This document shows positions 43,647 to 52,428 of a DNA stretch of 64,000 nucleotides, in pieces (positions within the stretch are counted from its first letter, which is position 1; the number at the start of each line of letters is the position of its first letter). Position numbers and translations under genes: made by a program. The stretch comes from an uncultured Paludibacter sp. (GTDB lineage Bacteria; Bacteroidota; Bacteroidia; Bacteroidales; Paludibacteraceae). The notes under the pieces were generated by a model, which was not told where the DNA came from, ran no database searches, and worked only from the letters and a program-made list of their open reading frames with translations. The DNA is taken from assembly GCA_937897985.1 (NCBI GenBank), contig CALCBD010000018.1, positions 62,001 through 126,000 on the forward strand, written 5' to 3'.

Positions 43647-44744
43647 ATGAAAAAATTCCTTTTTCTAATAAGTCATCCTGCACATTTCCATTTGTTCAGG
43701 CTTGCTATTGAGGAGCTTCGGAAAAACGGGAATGAAGCGATAATTGTAATCCGGCCCAAAGATGTGCTCGAACAATTGTGCATTGATAGCGGACTCAACT
43801 ATATCCGTATTAAAAGCAGACCTAAAAAATATGGTTTTTTAGGATTGGCTATATCGCTGTTAAAGAAGGATTTTGATGTTTACAGATTGGTGAAGGAAAC
43901 AAAACCTGATTTGTTGATTGGTTCGGATGGAACCCTGGCAAGAGTTGGTTTTATAAGCAGAATTCCTTCTTTCGAATTCAGCGAAGATGATGCCGAAGCA
44001 GTCAAACTTTATGCACTATTATCTTTTCCCTTCTACACAAACATTGTTTCTCCTGAAGTAACAAGTGCCTGGTGGTGGAACTCAAAGAAAATAGGTTGTA
44101 ACAGTTATCACGAACTGGCTTATTTGCATCCGAATCATTTTAAGGCAGACAAAGTGGTTGCTAATCGCTATGTGAATGTTGAAAGAAACTATTTTATAAT
44201 CCGTCTTGCTCAACTTACAGCTCATCATGATGCAGGTATAACCGGAATCAACAATGGAATTACCCGAAAGCTGGTAGAATTATTAAAACCACACGGCGAT
44301 ATTTATATCACTTCTGAGCGTGAACTTGACCCTGAATTTGAACAATACCGTATCAAAATCAATCCATTAGATATGCACCATGTTATGGCTTTCGCTGAGA
44401 TTTACATTGGTGACAGTCAGACAATGGCTGCCGAAGCGGGGGTATTAGGGGTGCCTTTTGTTCGCTTCAACGATTTTGTAGGACGCCTTTCTTATCTGAA
44501 TGAATTGGAAAATCATTATCAGTTAGGAATTGGCGTAAGAACTAACGAAGCGTATCGTTTGTTCTCTTCAGTAAGTGAATTAATTGATATGCCCGACAGG
44601 AAGAATATTTTTGCCCTCAGGCGGGCCCGAATGCTTGCCGAAAAAGCAGACTATGCAAAATTCCTTACCTGGTTTATAGAGAACTATCCTCAAAGTGCTG
44701 TAATAATGAAAGAAAATCCGGATTACCAGAGAAATTTTAAGTAA
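43647..44744 (+). CDS. DUF354 family protein (GT-B-like), first copy
   Basis: This 365-residue protein starts FLFLISHPAHFHLFRLAIEEL and has the GDSQTMAAEAGVLGVPFVRFNDFVGR motif near residue 255, typical of the DUF354 family, whose GT-B-like fold resembles UDP-GlcNAc 2-epimerases and MurG. It is paralogous to the gene at 45279: the segment from NSYHELAYLHPNHFKADK to the end is nearly the same, while the first 130 residues differ. Function unknown, probably glycosyl transfer or sugar-nucleotide handling in the polysaccharide pathway. Confidence 0.75.
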   Translation: MKKFLFLISHPAHFHLFRLAIEELRKNGNEAIIVIRPKDVLEQLCIDSGLNYIRIKSRPKKYGFLGLAISLLKKDFDVYRLVKETKPDLLIGSDGTLARVGFISRIPSFEFSEDDAEAVKLYALLSFPFYTNIVSPEVTSAWWWNSKKIGCNSYHELAYLHPNHFKADKVVANRYVNVERNYFIIRLAQLTAHHDAGITGINNGITRKLVELLKPHGDIYITSERELDPEFEQYRIKINPLDMHHVMAFAEIYIGDSQTMAAEAGVLGVPFVRFNDFVGRLSYLNELENHYQLGIGVRTNEAYRLFSSVSELIDMPDRKNIFALRRARMLAEKADYAKFLTWFIENYPQSAVIMKENPDYQRNFK

Positions 44745-44817
44745 TTGAGACTATGTGGAAAAAAATCCGCAAAACTGAAACTAAATGGAAGCAAAAACAA
44801 TAAAACAATAAAATATA

Positions 44818-45276
44818 ATGAACGTACGAAGTATTAAACATAAAATTTTCAACTTATTATTTTCCAGTTTTCCGGTCAATTCTGTCAGGATTTTTGGTTT
44901 GAAGCTTGTAGGGTCGGAAGTAGGTGAAAAGGTTTATTTAGGTTCAGCTTTTTTGGTTATCACCGATAAAAGAGAAAAAGACAGTCGGGTGATTATTGGT
45001 GACCGGGTTTCTATTGCTCCCCGTGTTACTGCAATTCTGGTTTCAGGATCAAATAATTCTAAACTTAAATCTGTAATTCCGTGGAAAAGAGGTTCGGTAA
45101 TTATTAAAAACGATAGCTGGATTGGTGTAGGGGCAATTATTTATCCCAATATTGAAATAGGTGAAGGAGCTGTGGTAACCGCCGGTTCGGTAGTTACAAA
45201 AAATGTTGAACCTTATACAATTGTGGGTGGAATTCCGGCAAGATTAATTAAAAAAATCGAGATAAATAGTTTATAA
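44818..45276 (+). CDS. Left-handed beta-helix acyltransferase
   Basis: This 152-residue hexapeptide-repeat protein has VIIGDRVSIAPRVTA, SWIGVGAIIYPN, IEIGEGAVVTAGSVVTK and the end EPYTIVGGIPARLIKKI. It is the third LbH acyltransferase of the locus and lies between two DUF354 genes, 74 bases after the first and two before the second. It probably acetylates the sugar made or transferred by its neighbours. Confidence 0.87.
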   Translation: MNVRSIKHKIFNLLFSSFPVNSVRIFGLKLVGSEVGEKVYLGSAFLVITDKREKDSRVIIGDRVSIAPRVTAILVSGSNNSKLKSVIPWKRGSVIIKNDSWIGVGAIIYPNIEIGEGAVVTAGSVVTKNVEPYTIVGGIPARLIKKIEINSL

Positions 45277-45278
45277 TA

Positions 45279-46370
45279 ATGAAGTTACTCTTCCAGATCA
45301 ATCATCCTGCCCATTATCATTTGTTGAAAAACGCAATGAGTAATCTCAGGAAATCCGGACATCAGATTAATATAATTGCACGCAAAAAAGATGTACTTGA
45401 AGAATTGTTGATTAATGAGAATTACCTGATGTTAAATACAGGAAAGGGAAAGAACATTATCGATAAATTTCTGAAAATGACGAGTGCCAGGAATGAAATT
45501 ATTGATTACACCTTAAAAATTAAACCGGATATCGTAATCGGAACCGGTACCTTTGGTTTCATAACCACAAAGTTAAAAATACCTACAATATTTTTAGCAG
45601 AAGATGATGCCAATCTGAATTTTCCCATTTTTGCAGGTGCTTTAATGCTCTATCATCAATTTTCTGAAATCCTGAGTCCGACTGTTTGCGATAATTCATT
45701 CTGGAATAAAAAAACTATCAAATACAACAGTTATCATGAGTTGGCTTACCTTCACCCGAATCATTTTAAAGCAGATAAGAAAATAGTTGAGAAATATGTA
45801 AGCTTGGATAAGCCTTACTTTATAATTCGTTTTGCAAAGTTAAATGCTTATCATGACATTGGTATTAAAGGAATAAATGCAAAAATTGCTCAAAAAATCG
45901 TTGATCTACTCCAACCACATGGCGATATTTATATTACTTCCGAACGCGAACTTGAACCGGAATTTGAAAAATACCGCATCAAAATAAATCCCCTGGATAT
46001 GCACCATGTAATGGCTTACGCACAGATTTATATTGGTGACAGCCAGACCATGGCAGCCGAAGCAGGTGTATTAGGGGTTCCTTTTATACGTTTTAATGAT
46101 TTTGTGGGTCGCATTGGATATTTACGTGAATTGGAAGATACTTACCATTTGGGTTATGGGATAAAAACCAACGAAGTTGAACAATTGTACAAAACAATCA
46201 ATGAGTTGATTGAAATGCCTGACCGGCAAAAAATTTTCGCTAACAGACGTGCTGTTATGCTATCAGAAAAAATTGATTATGCTAAATTCCTGACATGGTT
46301 CATCGAAAATTATCCTCAAAGCGCTTTGACGATGAAGAAAAATCCTGATTATCAATACAATTTTAAATAA
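45279..46370 (+). CDS. DUF354 family protein, second copy
   Basis: This 363-residue paralogue of the gene at 43647 shares NSYHELAYLHPNHFKADK, HGDIYITSERELEPEFEK, INPLDMHHVMAYAQIYIGD and the TMAAEAGVLGVPFIRFNDFVGR motif. Residues 1-130 are clearly different (FQINHPAHYHLLKNAMSNL, VIGTGTFGFITTK), so the two may handle different substrates with a shared donor half. It begins two bases after the acyltransferase gene and ends one base before wecB. Confidence 0.75.
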   Translation: MKLLFQINHPAHYHLLKNAMSNLRKSGHQINIIARKKDVLEELLINENYLMLNTGKGKNIIDKFLKMTSARNEIIDYTLKIKPDIVIGTGTFGFITTKLKIPTIFLAEDDANLNFPIFAGALMLYHQFSEILSPTVCDNSFWNKKTIKYNSYHELAYLHPNHFKADKKIVEKYVSLDKPYFIIRFAKLNAYHDIGIKGINAKIAQKIVDLLQPHGDIYITSERELEPEFEKYRIKINPLDMHHVMAYAQIYIGDSQTMAAEAGVLGVPFIRFNDFVGRIGYLRELEDTYHLGYGIKTNEVEQLYKTINELIEMPDRQKIFANRRAVMLSEKIDYAKFLTWFIENYPQSALTMKKNPDYQYNFK

Positions 46371-46371
46371 A

Positions 46372-47490
46372 ATGACAAAAATCATTCTCGTTGCAGGTGC
46401 ACGTCCCAATTTTATGAAAGTGGCGCCTTTAATGCATGCGTTGAAAAATCATCCCACTATTCAGCCTGTATTGGTACATACCGGTCAGCATTATGATGAG
46501 AAAATGTCAGGACAATTTTTCGGAGAACTGAATATTCCTTCTCCCGATATCAATCTCGAAGTAGGTTCGGCAAGTCATGCTGTGCAGACTGCACGAATCA
46601 TGGAGCGATTCGAAAAAATATGTATCGACAGTCAACCTGATGCTGTTCTGGTGGTGGGCGATGTCAACAGTACTGCTGCCTGTACGATGGTGGCTGCCAA
46701 GCTGGGCATCAAAACCATACATTACGAAGCCGGACTGAGGAGCAATGACCGGTCGATGCCCGAAGAAATTAACCGTCTGGTGACTGATGCGATAAGTGAT
46801 GTGTTTATTACAACAAGCCGGGATGCCGACGAAAATCTGATAAAGGAGAATGTCCCTGCAGGTAAAATTCACATGTTGGGCAACTTAATGATAGATACAC
46901 TGGTGGCGAATTTAGCTAAAGCGCAAACTACGAAGCTTCAGTTCGAATTGCTGAATAGAAGAAAAACCATAATGGCAGGTGCGGATTTCGAACTTCATAA
47001 ATATGGCATCATGACCTTTCACCGTCCCGGAAATGTGGATGATCCCGTTAATCTGAAAACGCTGGTACAGCTCTGGGGCGAAATTTCAGAAAAAGTGCCT
47101 CTCATCTTTCCGGTTCATCCGCGGACTTTTAAGAATATTCAACTTTTCGGGCTTGAAAGCATCATTAATAAATTTGAACATCTTTATTTTATTGAACCAC
47201 TCGGGTATCTTCAGTTTATAAATCTGGTTAATAGTTCGATGTTTGCATTGACCGACTCCGGCGGAATTCAGGAGGAAACAACCTACCTGAATATCCCCTG
47301 TCTTACAGTACGTCCAAATACCGAACGTCCTGTTACAGTGTGGGAAGGTAGTAATAAATTAATTAAGACCGACGAAATTATTACTGAGGTAAACCTGATT
47401 CTCGGAGGGTCCGGTAAAATAGGCAAAGTTCCTGAATGCTGGGATGGGAAGACTGCCGAACGTATAGTGAAATTACTGGAAAAACTTTAA
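46372..47490 (+). CDS. wecB: UDP-N-acetylglucosamine 2-epimerase (non-hydrolysing)
   Basis: This 372-residue protein has the full WecB pattern: IILVAGARPNFMKVAPL at the start, LVHTGQHYDEKMSG, VVGDVNSTAA, HYEAGLRSNDRSMPEEINR, MTFHRPGNVDD and TDSGGIQEET near the end. It interconverts UDP-GlcNAc and UDP-ManNAc. UDP-ManNAc is normally oxidised by WecC or used directly; the tviB-like dehydrogenase lies on the other side of the window. It follows the second DUF354 gene after one base. Confidence 0.94.
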   Translation: MTKIILVAGARPNFMKVAPLMHALKNHPTIQPVLVHTGQHYDEKMSGQFFGELNIPSPDINLEVGSASHAVQTARIMERFEKICIDSQPDAVLVVGDVNSTAACTMVAAKLGIKTIHYEAGLRSNDRSMPEEINRLVTDAISDVFITTSRDADENLIKENVPAGKIHMLGNLMIDTLVANLAKAQTTKLQFELLNRRKTIMAGADFELHKYGIMTFHRPGNVDDPVNLKTLVQLWGEISEKVPLIFPVHPRTFKNIQLFGLESIINKFEHLYFIEPLGYLQFINLVNSSMFALTDSGGIQEETTYLNIPCLTVRPNTERPVTVWEGSNKLIKTDEIITEVNLILGGSGKIGKVPECWDGKTAERIVKLLEKL

Positions 47491-47556
47491 ATATCACCTT
47501 CATTCTACCTGACTCAGAGTACTGATTGTGAAAATTAACCAACATCAATAATAATA

Positions 47557-48318
47557 ATGGATTTTACTTTAAAAATATACTTTAAATTACTGTCAGCATT
47601 AAAAAACTGTGGTTACTCTTTTTTTACATTTGAGGAATATTGCCGAGGAGAAGCAACAGGGAAATTCGTTATTCTGAGACATGATGTTGATTTACGTGCA
47701 GCACATTCGGTAGCTGTTGCCAAACTTGAAAATGAACTCGGCATAAAAGCGAGCTATTATTTCAGAGTCGTACCTCAAAGTAACCAGCCCGACAAAATTT
47801 TATCAATTGCCGGATTAGGACATGAAATAGGCTATCATTACGAAGATTTATCTTTATTCGGGGGCGATTCTTCAATTGCCGCAGACCATTTTGAGGCTCA
47901 GTTAACTTATTTTCGTCAGTTTTACCCGGTTAAAACAATTTGTATGCATGGTAGTCCCACTTCAGGATATGACAACCGCGATTTATGGAAAACTATTCAT
48001 TATCATGACTTCGGAATTATAGGAGAACCATATTTTGATATCGATTTTAATGAAATTTTTTATTTAACCGATACCGGCAGATGCTGGGATGGACAAAAAT
48101 ACAGCATTCGCGATAAAGTTAAAACGAAATTTAAGCAATCTTTTCATCATACTTCCGAAATTATCGAAGCTGCTAAAAATGAATCACTTCCGCAGAAAAT
48201 AATGATAACAACCCATCCTCAGCGCTGGACAAACAGTTGGTCGGAATGGATATTAGAATTATTTTTGCAGAATATTAAGAATATTATTAAGGTGGTAATT
48301 AGTAGCCCGAAACTTTAA
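47557..48318 (+). CDS. NodB-like polysaccharide deacetylase-fold protein
   Basis: This 253-residue protein has RHDVDL (about residue 43-48), the first motif of NodB-type deacetylases with metal-binding Asp, GYHYED as the second motif and THPQRW near the end. It lacks a signal peptide, unlike exported deacetylases, so it probably acts in the cytoplasm on a sugar nucleotide or lipid-linked glycan. It lies 66 bases after wecB and is the last gene with a clear sugar role, ending the locus. A cytosolic role on a HexNAc is inference. Confidence 0.75.
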   Translation: MDFTLKIYFKLLSALKNCGYSFFTFEEYCRGEATGKFVILRHDVDLRAAHSVAVAKLENELGIKASYYFRVVPQSNQPDKILSIAGLGHEIGYHYEDLSLFGGDSSIAADHFEAQLTYFRQFYPVKTICMHGSPTSGYDNRDLWKTIHYHDFGIIGEPYFDIDFNEIFYLTDTGRCWDGQKYSIRDKVKTKFKQSFHHTSEIIEAAKNESLPQKIMITTHPQRWTNSWSEWILELFLQNIKNIIKVVISSPKL

Positions 48319-48341
48319 GTATTCCCGAATTTACTTTTTGT

Positions 48342-49763
48342 ATGAAGAAAAAGATGATTAGAAGATTTATTTTATTTTTTGCATTGATTCTTTCCCAGTT
48401 TTTATCGGCACAGTCATCCTCTAAGGCCGAATTGTTTTTCAACAACCGACAGTATAGCCAGGCAAGATCAATTTATGAAGCGCTGTTGCGCAAAAGGCCC
48501 AATGATCCTCTGTACAACTACAGAATGGCCCGTTGTTGTTATGAATTAAAGGATTATGAATCTGCTGTAAAACATTTTGAATTATCTGGTAATCGTTATC
48601 CTCTGAAAGATTTATATCTGGGAGAACTTTATTTCTTAACATATCGTTACGATAGCTCTGTTGAAGCATATCAAGCCTTCCTGACCACTCTTGCTCCGAA
48701 TGATCCGAAAACAGATGAACTGAATACGAAAATTAAAAAAGCAGAAACAGGTGCAAAATTAATGAAGAGAGTGCAGGATATTGCTATTATTGACAGCGTT
48801 TTAGTAAATAAATCAGAATTTCTGAAATACTATAAACTGAATTCTGAACTGGGCACGGTTAGTCAGCAGCGTTTAAAGTTATCAAAATCATCGGTGCAGG
48901 ATAAAATAACATTTACGACTCAAAGGGGCGACAGAGTTTGTTATTCTGATTCGCTGCATGGCAATATGGATATATTTTCGTCGTTCAAATTGCTCAATGG
49001 CTGGTCAGCTCCTGTTACTATCTCCGCTAAAATCAACAGTAAAGCCAATGAAAATTATCCATTTCTGATGCTCGATGGAATTACTTTGTACTTTGCTTCA
49101 GATGGCGAAAACTCACTGGGAGGCTACGATTTATTTATAACAAAATACAATCCGGATACAAAAGATTTTCTGATTCCCGAAAACATCGGATTCCCATTTA
49201 ACTCGACTGCAAATGACTATATGATGGCTATAGATGAACAGCGACGTGAAGGCTGGTTTGCGACTGACAGAAATCAAACCGCCAATAAGGTGATGATTTA
49301 TAAATTTGTGCCTACCGAAAACAAAAAACTTTTTAAAACAGAGAATAATGATAGTTTGAGACTGGCTGCTCAACTCAGAATCTACAGAAAAGCCGACAAA
49401 AAAACGGTTGCAAATCAGTCCGTTTTACCTGAACCGGTCGCCCCGAAACAGAAAGCGGAATTTAGGGTTGTCATTAATGATTCAACTGTTTATACAAGTC
49501 CCGGTCAATTCAAAAATGTAAAAGTAATTGCAACCATAACCGAATGGGAGAAACTTGTCAGGGAAACAGAAACACTCAAAATAAATCTCGATAAACTGAG
49601 ATCAGTTTACGATATCGAAACAAACACGAACAAAAAAGAGGAAATTGCTCAGCAAATTCTCCAATCCGAAAAACAATTGCTGTCAACTACACAAAAATCA
49701 AATGAACTTTTGACTACAGCCGTGAATTCTGAAATTACTTACCTTCGGAATCTTCGACACTGA
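48342..49763 (+). CDS. TPR and PD40 beta-propeller periplasmic protein without OmpA domain
   Basis: This 473-residue protein has a signal peptide (residues about 1-24, ending FLSAQ), TPR-like repeats (about 28-125: SIYEALLRKRPNDPLYNYR) and a PD40/WD40-like region (about 185-320) with YPFLMLDGITLYFASDGENSLGGYDLF and NDYMMAIDE. Then comes a Lys-rich low-complexity stretch and a C-terminal coiled coil (about 400-473). It resembles PorE-like proteins of Bacteroidota but has no OmpA domain. It lies 23 bases after the NodB-like gene, so it may belong to the polysaccharide operon. Confidence 0.7.
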   Translation: MKKKMIRRFILFFALILSQFLSAQSSSKAELFFNNRQYSQARSIYEALLRKRPNDPLYNYRMARCCYELKDYESAVKHFELSGNRYPLKDLYLGELYFLTYRYDSSVEAYQAFLTTLAPNDPKTDELNTKIKKAETGAKLMKRVQDIAIIDSVLVNKSEFLKYYKLNSELGTVSQQRLKLSKSSVQDKITFTTQRGDRVCYSDSLHGNMDIFSSFKLLNGWSAPVTISAKINSKANENYPFLMLDGITLYFASDGENSLGGYDLFITKYNPDTKDFLIPENIGFPFNSTANDYMMAIDEQRREGWFATDRNQTANKVMIYKFVPTENKKLFKTENNDSLRLAAQLRIYRKADKKTVANQSVLPEPVAPKQKAEFRVVINDSTVYTSPGQFKNVKVIATITEWEKLVRETETLKINLDKLRSVYDIETNTNKKEEIAQQILQSEKQLLSTTQKSNELLTTAVNSEITYLRNLRH

Positions 49764-49790
49764 TTTCCTGCCTGCATTTTTTATGTTGAT

Positions 49791-49808
49791 GCCGGATTGT
49801 TTGCCGGC
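49791..49808 (+). terminator. Weak hairpin after the TPR/PD40 gene
   Basis: GCCGG (49791-49795) and CCGGC (49804-49808) form a short GC-rich stem with an eight-base loop. The following T tract is only TTT, so it is a weak terminator at best; its position 28 bases after the stop codon is suitable. Confidence 0.3.
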
Positions 49809-49880
49809 TTTCATGCTGAAACATTTCTGACCCTTCACCTGATTTGTGAGCATAAAAACGGGCTTTTAAAACAATTTTAC

Positions 49881-49888
49881 TATATTTG
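49881..49888 (+). promoter_or_regulatory. -7 element (TATATTTG) of the POT transporter gene
   Basis: A perfect TAnnTTTG match, 43 bases before the ATG. No TTG box is found at the proper distance. Confidence 0.5.
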
Positions 49889-49931
49889 TGCTGTTAATAA
49901 TATTTTCATCGCTTTAATAAATCAATAATTT

Positions 49932-51470
49932 ATGTTTAAAAATCATCCTAAAGGATTAATTGGTGCAGCACTCTCTAATATGGGAGAAAGATTTGGCTTT
50001 TATATAATGATGGCCATACTTTCACTTTTTTTGATGTCGAAATTCGGACTGGAAAAGACTCAGTCTACAATCATTTACGGAACGTTTTATGCGCTCATTT
50101 ATCTGCTGGCGCTGGCAGGTGGTTTGATTGCCGACAAAACAAAAAAGTACAAGGGGACAATTTTAGTGGGCTTAATATTAATGGCCGTTGGTTACTCGCT
50201 GATTGCTATCCCGACACCGACACCGGTTCCGGATTTTACGCTCTATCTCACCCTTACATGTATCGGCCTTTTTGTAATTGCTTTTGGTAACGGACTTTTC
50301 AAAGGAAATCTGCAGGCAGTGGTAGGTCAGATGTACGATGATCCGGCTTATTCTTCGCGCAGGGATACCGGCTTTCAGATTTTTTATATGTTTATCAACG
50401 TAGGTGCCTTGTTTGCACCACTTATCGCTGTGGGTATACGCAACTGGTGGGTCGAACGTAATGGTTTTACATATAACTCCGATTTGCCTGCACTTTGTCA
50501 TCATTATCTCAAGGGTACTATAAGCCCCGAAGCTACCGAAAGGTTGACACAATTGTCGGCCGAAGTGAGCAAAACATCTGCACCGGCCGATTTATCGGTT
50601 TTTGCCAAACACTACCTTGATGTTTTTAATACCGGTTTCCATTATGCTTTCGGCGCAGCAATAATTGCGATGCTTATCTCCATCGTAATTTATTTGTTTA
50701 ATAAAAAAACATTGCCAAATCCGGCTGCTAAATCTGTTAAATCAGGAGATGCTAAAAATCAGCAGGTTGAAATGCCTGTTGCCGAAGTAAAGCAAAGAAT
50801 TTATGCTTTGTTTGCTGTTTTTGCTGTTGTTATTTTCTTCTGGTTTTCATTTCACCAAAACGGGGTTACGCTTACTTTTTTTGCCAACGATTATACCAAT
50901 TTAAGTGCAATTAATATCAATCTCGGTTTTACTACAATCAAAGGTGCCGAAATTTTCCAGTTCTTTAATCCGTTTTTTGTCGTATTTCTTACCCCGGTGG
51001 TAATCGGAATTTTTGGCTGGTTGAAGGCACGTGGCAAAGAACCTTCAACTCCACGTAAAATTGCCATCGGAATGGGCATAGCTGCCACTGCGTTCATGAT
51101 TATGGCAGTAGGTTCATTTGGATTACCATCATCCGAAGAGGTTAAAGCCGCAGGTGGTTTGACTGATGCCGAACGTATCACGCCTTTGTTGCTGATTGGC
51201 ACTTATTTCATACTTACCATTGCCGAACTGTTCATCAGTCCGCTGGGTTTGTCATTTGTTTCGAAAGTAGCTCCTCCTCAATATCAGGGTGTTATGCAGG
51301 GAGCTTGGCTCGGCGCTACTGCTTTGGGAAATCAGTTGTTAATTTTTGGTACAATTTTTTACGAAAACATACCTATATGGGCAACATGGATGGTGTTCGT
51401 AATTGCATGTACCATTTCGATGTCCACCATGTTGTTTATGGTTAAATGGCTCGAAAGGGTAGCCAAATAA
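49932..51470 (+). CDS. Proton-dependent oligopeptide transporter (POT/PTR2, DtpA-like)
   Basis: This 512-residue protein has about 12-14 membrane segments and POT motifs: GERFGFYIMMAILSLFL at the first helix, GGLIADK in the loop after the second, and FQIFYMFINVGALFAPL in the fifth helix. POT proteins take up di- and tripeptides with protons. The usual ExxER of helix one reads NMGER here, so the first Glu is replaced; proton coupling may differ. It is a monocistronic gene with a strong terminator downstream (51514-51550). Confidence 0.9.
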   Translation: MFKNHPKGLIGAALSNMGERFGFYIMMAILSLFLMSKFGLEKTQSTIIYGTFYALIYLLALAGGLIADKTKKYKGTILVGLILMAVGYSLIAIPTPTPVPDFTLYLTLTCIGLFVIAFGNGLFKGNLQAVVGQMYDDPAYSSRRDTGFQIFYMFINVGALFAPLIAVGIRNWWVERNGFTYNSDLPALCHHYLKGTISPEATERLTQLSAEVSKTSAPADLSVFAKHYLDVFNTGFHYAFGAAIIAMLISIVIYLFNKKTLPNPAAKSVKSGDAKNQQVEMPVAEVKQRIYALFAVFAVVIFFWFSFHQNGVTLTFFANDYTNLSAININLGFTTIKGAEIFQFFNPFFVVFLTPVVIGIFGWLKARGKEPSTPRKIAIGMGIAATAFMIMAVGSFGLPSSEEVKAAGGLTDAERITPLLLIGTYFILTIAELFISPLGLSFVSKVAPPQYQGVMQGAWLGATALGNQLLIFGTIFYENIPIWATWMVFVIACTISMSTMLFMVKWLERVAK

Positions 51471-51513
51471 TAAACGGTTCAACACCATTGTAACTAAGCA
51501 TTACAACTTAAAG

Positions 51514-51550
51514 GAGCATTTTCTGAGCGGCAGAGAATGCTCTTTTTTTT
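51514..51550 (+). terminator. Intrinsic terminator of the POT transporter gene
   Basis: A 12-bp stem (51514-51525 with 51531-51542, one wobble) with a five-base loop is followed by TTTTTTTT (51543-51550). Confidence 0.88.
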
Positions 51551-51882
51551 ATGATATAATGTTACTATTTACAATGTTTGAAATTGATTTGACCGAAGCA
51601 ATTGTTAAATATACACTAAGGTTTGTGACCCGGGAATTACGGTGATTTGCATAGAAAATGCAATATTTTAACATGTTAAATGCATATAATTGACTATATT
51701 TCAATTATTTTTCAAAAAAAGTTGTGTAATGTAAAAAAAATATGTTCCTTTGTACCCCGAAAGTATATGTATTTCTTCGTCTGTCTTTTTTCAACTCTAA
51801 TTTTTTAATCAGAATTTGATTTTTACTTACGTATCTACATTTATCTTTAATCACAATTAATTATTTTTTACATTTTATTTTT
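51551..51882. other. Intergenic region and leader of the RRM gene
   Basis: About 330 bases without a recognised gene. A promoter at 51722-51752 would leave a U-rich leader of about 125 bases before the RRM gene. The 51551-51720 part holds nothing I can assign; a 23-codon frame starting at 51572 has no features and is probably chance. Confidence 0.4.
51722..51752 (+). promoter_or_regulatory. Promoter of the RRM RNA-binding protein gene
   Basis: TTG (51722-51724), a 20-base spacer and TTCCTTTG (51745-51752; one mismatch to TAnnTTTG) match the phylum's promoter spacing. Transcription from about 51757 gives a leader of roughly 125 bases. Confidence 0.55.
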
Positions 51883-52128
51883 ATGAACATTTACGTAGGT
51901 AACTTAAGTTACAAAGTTAGAGAAAATGACCTTAAAGAGGTTATGGAAGAGTATGGTCAGGTTGATTCATGCAAAATTATCATCGACCGCGATACCCGCA
52001 AATCAAAAGGTTTTGCATTCGTTGAAATGTCTGACGACGCTGCTGCAAAAAAAGTTATTTCTGAACTGAACGGTGCAGAATTTGACGGACGTGCAATGGT
52101 TGTTAAAGAAGCAACTCCAAGAAGCTGA
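51883..52128 (+). CDS. RRM-type RNA-binding protein
   Basis: This 81-residue protein is a single RNA-recognition motif: RNP2 is IYVGNL (residues 3-8) and RNP1 is KGFAFVEM (42-49), with the aromatic residues that stack on RNA bases. Length and sequence match the small RRM proteins (RbpA-like) found in Bacteroidota and cyanobacteria, thought to bind AU- or G-rich RNA and affect mRNA stability. It has its own promoter, a long U-rich leader and a terminator, so it may regulate its own mRNA. Confidence 0.93.
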   Translation: MNIYVGNLSYKVRENDLKEVMEEYGQVDSCKIIIDRDTRKSKGFAFVEMSDDAAAKKVISELNGAEFDGRAMVVKEATPRS

Positions 52129-52154
52129 TTTTTAGTTTCTTAAAAAACAATATA

Positions 52155-52192
52155 AAACTTCTGTCGTCGGTTTGACGTCAGAAGTTTTTTTT
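52155..52192 (+). terminator. Intrinsic terminator of the RRM gene
   Basis: AAACTTCTG (52155-52163) pairs with CAGAAGTTT (52179-52187), extended by CGTC/GACG across one T-T mismatch, then a run of T to 52192. Confidence 0.87.
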
Positions 52193-52428
52193 GTTGATGA
52201 ACCGGAAAGCTGCTATCGGCGCAATCAATGAATATTTGTGAAATATTTAATCAGTTTCAGGAACGAAATGTGAAAAAAATATATTATTCGCATCCGAATC
52301 GGTAATAATTATAAAAACACAGCTTTTTCACACTTTTTCAACCTTTGCTTCGTTTAAAATAAGTGGATTAACTAAAAAAATAATATCTTTGCAGTCTGAA
52401 TGTAAATAAGACATCAAACTACTTCACA
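52193..52428. other. Intergenic region before the beta-barrel gene
   Basis: About 236 bases, in a 300-base gap between genes. Apart from the terminator at its left end and the -7 element at 52384-52391 I see no structured element, repeat or frame of interest. Confidence 0.4.
52384..52391 (+). promoter_or_regulatory. -7 element (TATCTTTG) of the beta-barrel gene
   Basis: A perfect TAnnTTTG match 37 bases before the ATG at 52429; no TTG box at 19-21 bases. Confidence 0.5.

Noticed and set aside
43647..46370. Recent gene duplication or conversion of the DUF354 genes
   Set aside because: The protein match is high in the C-terminal half, but many synonymous positions differ, so the copies are old.
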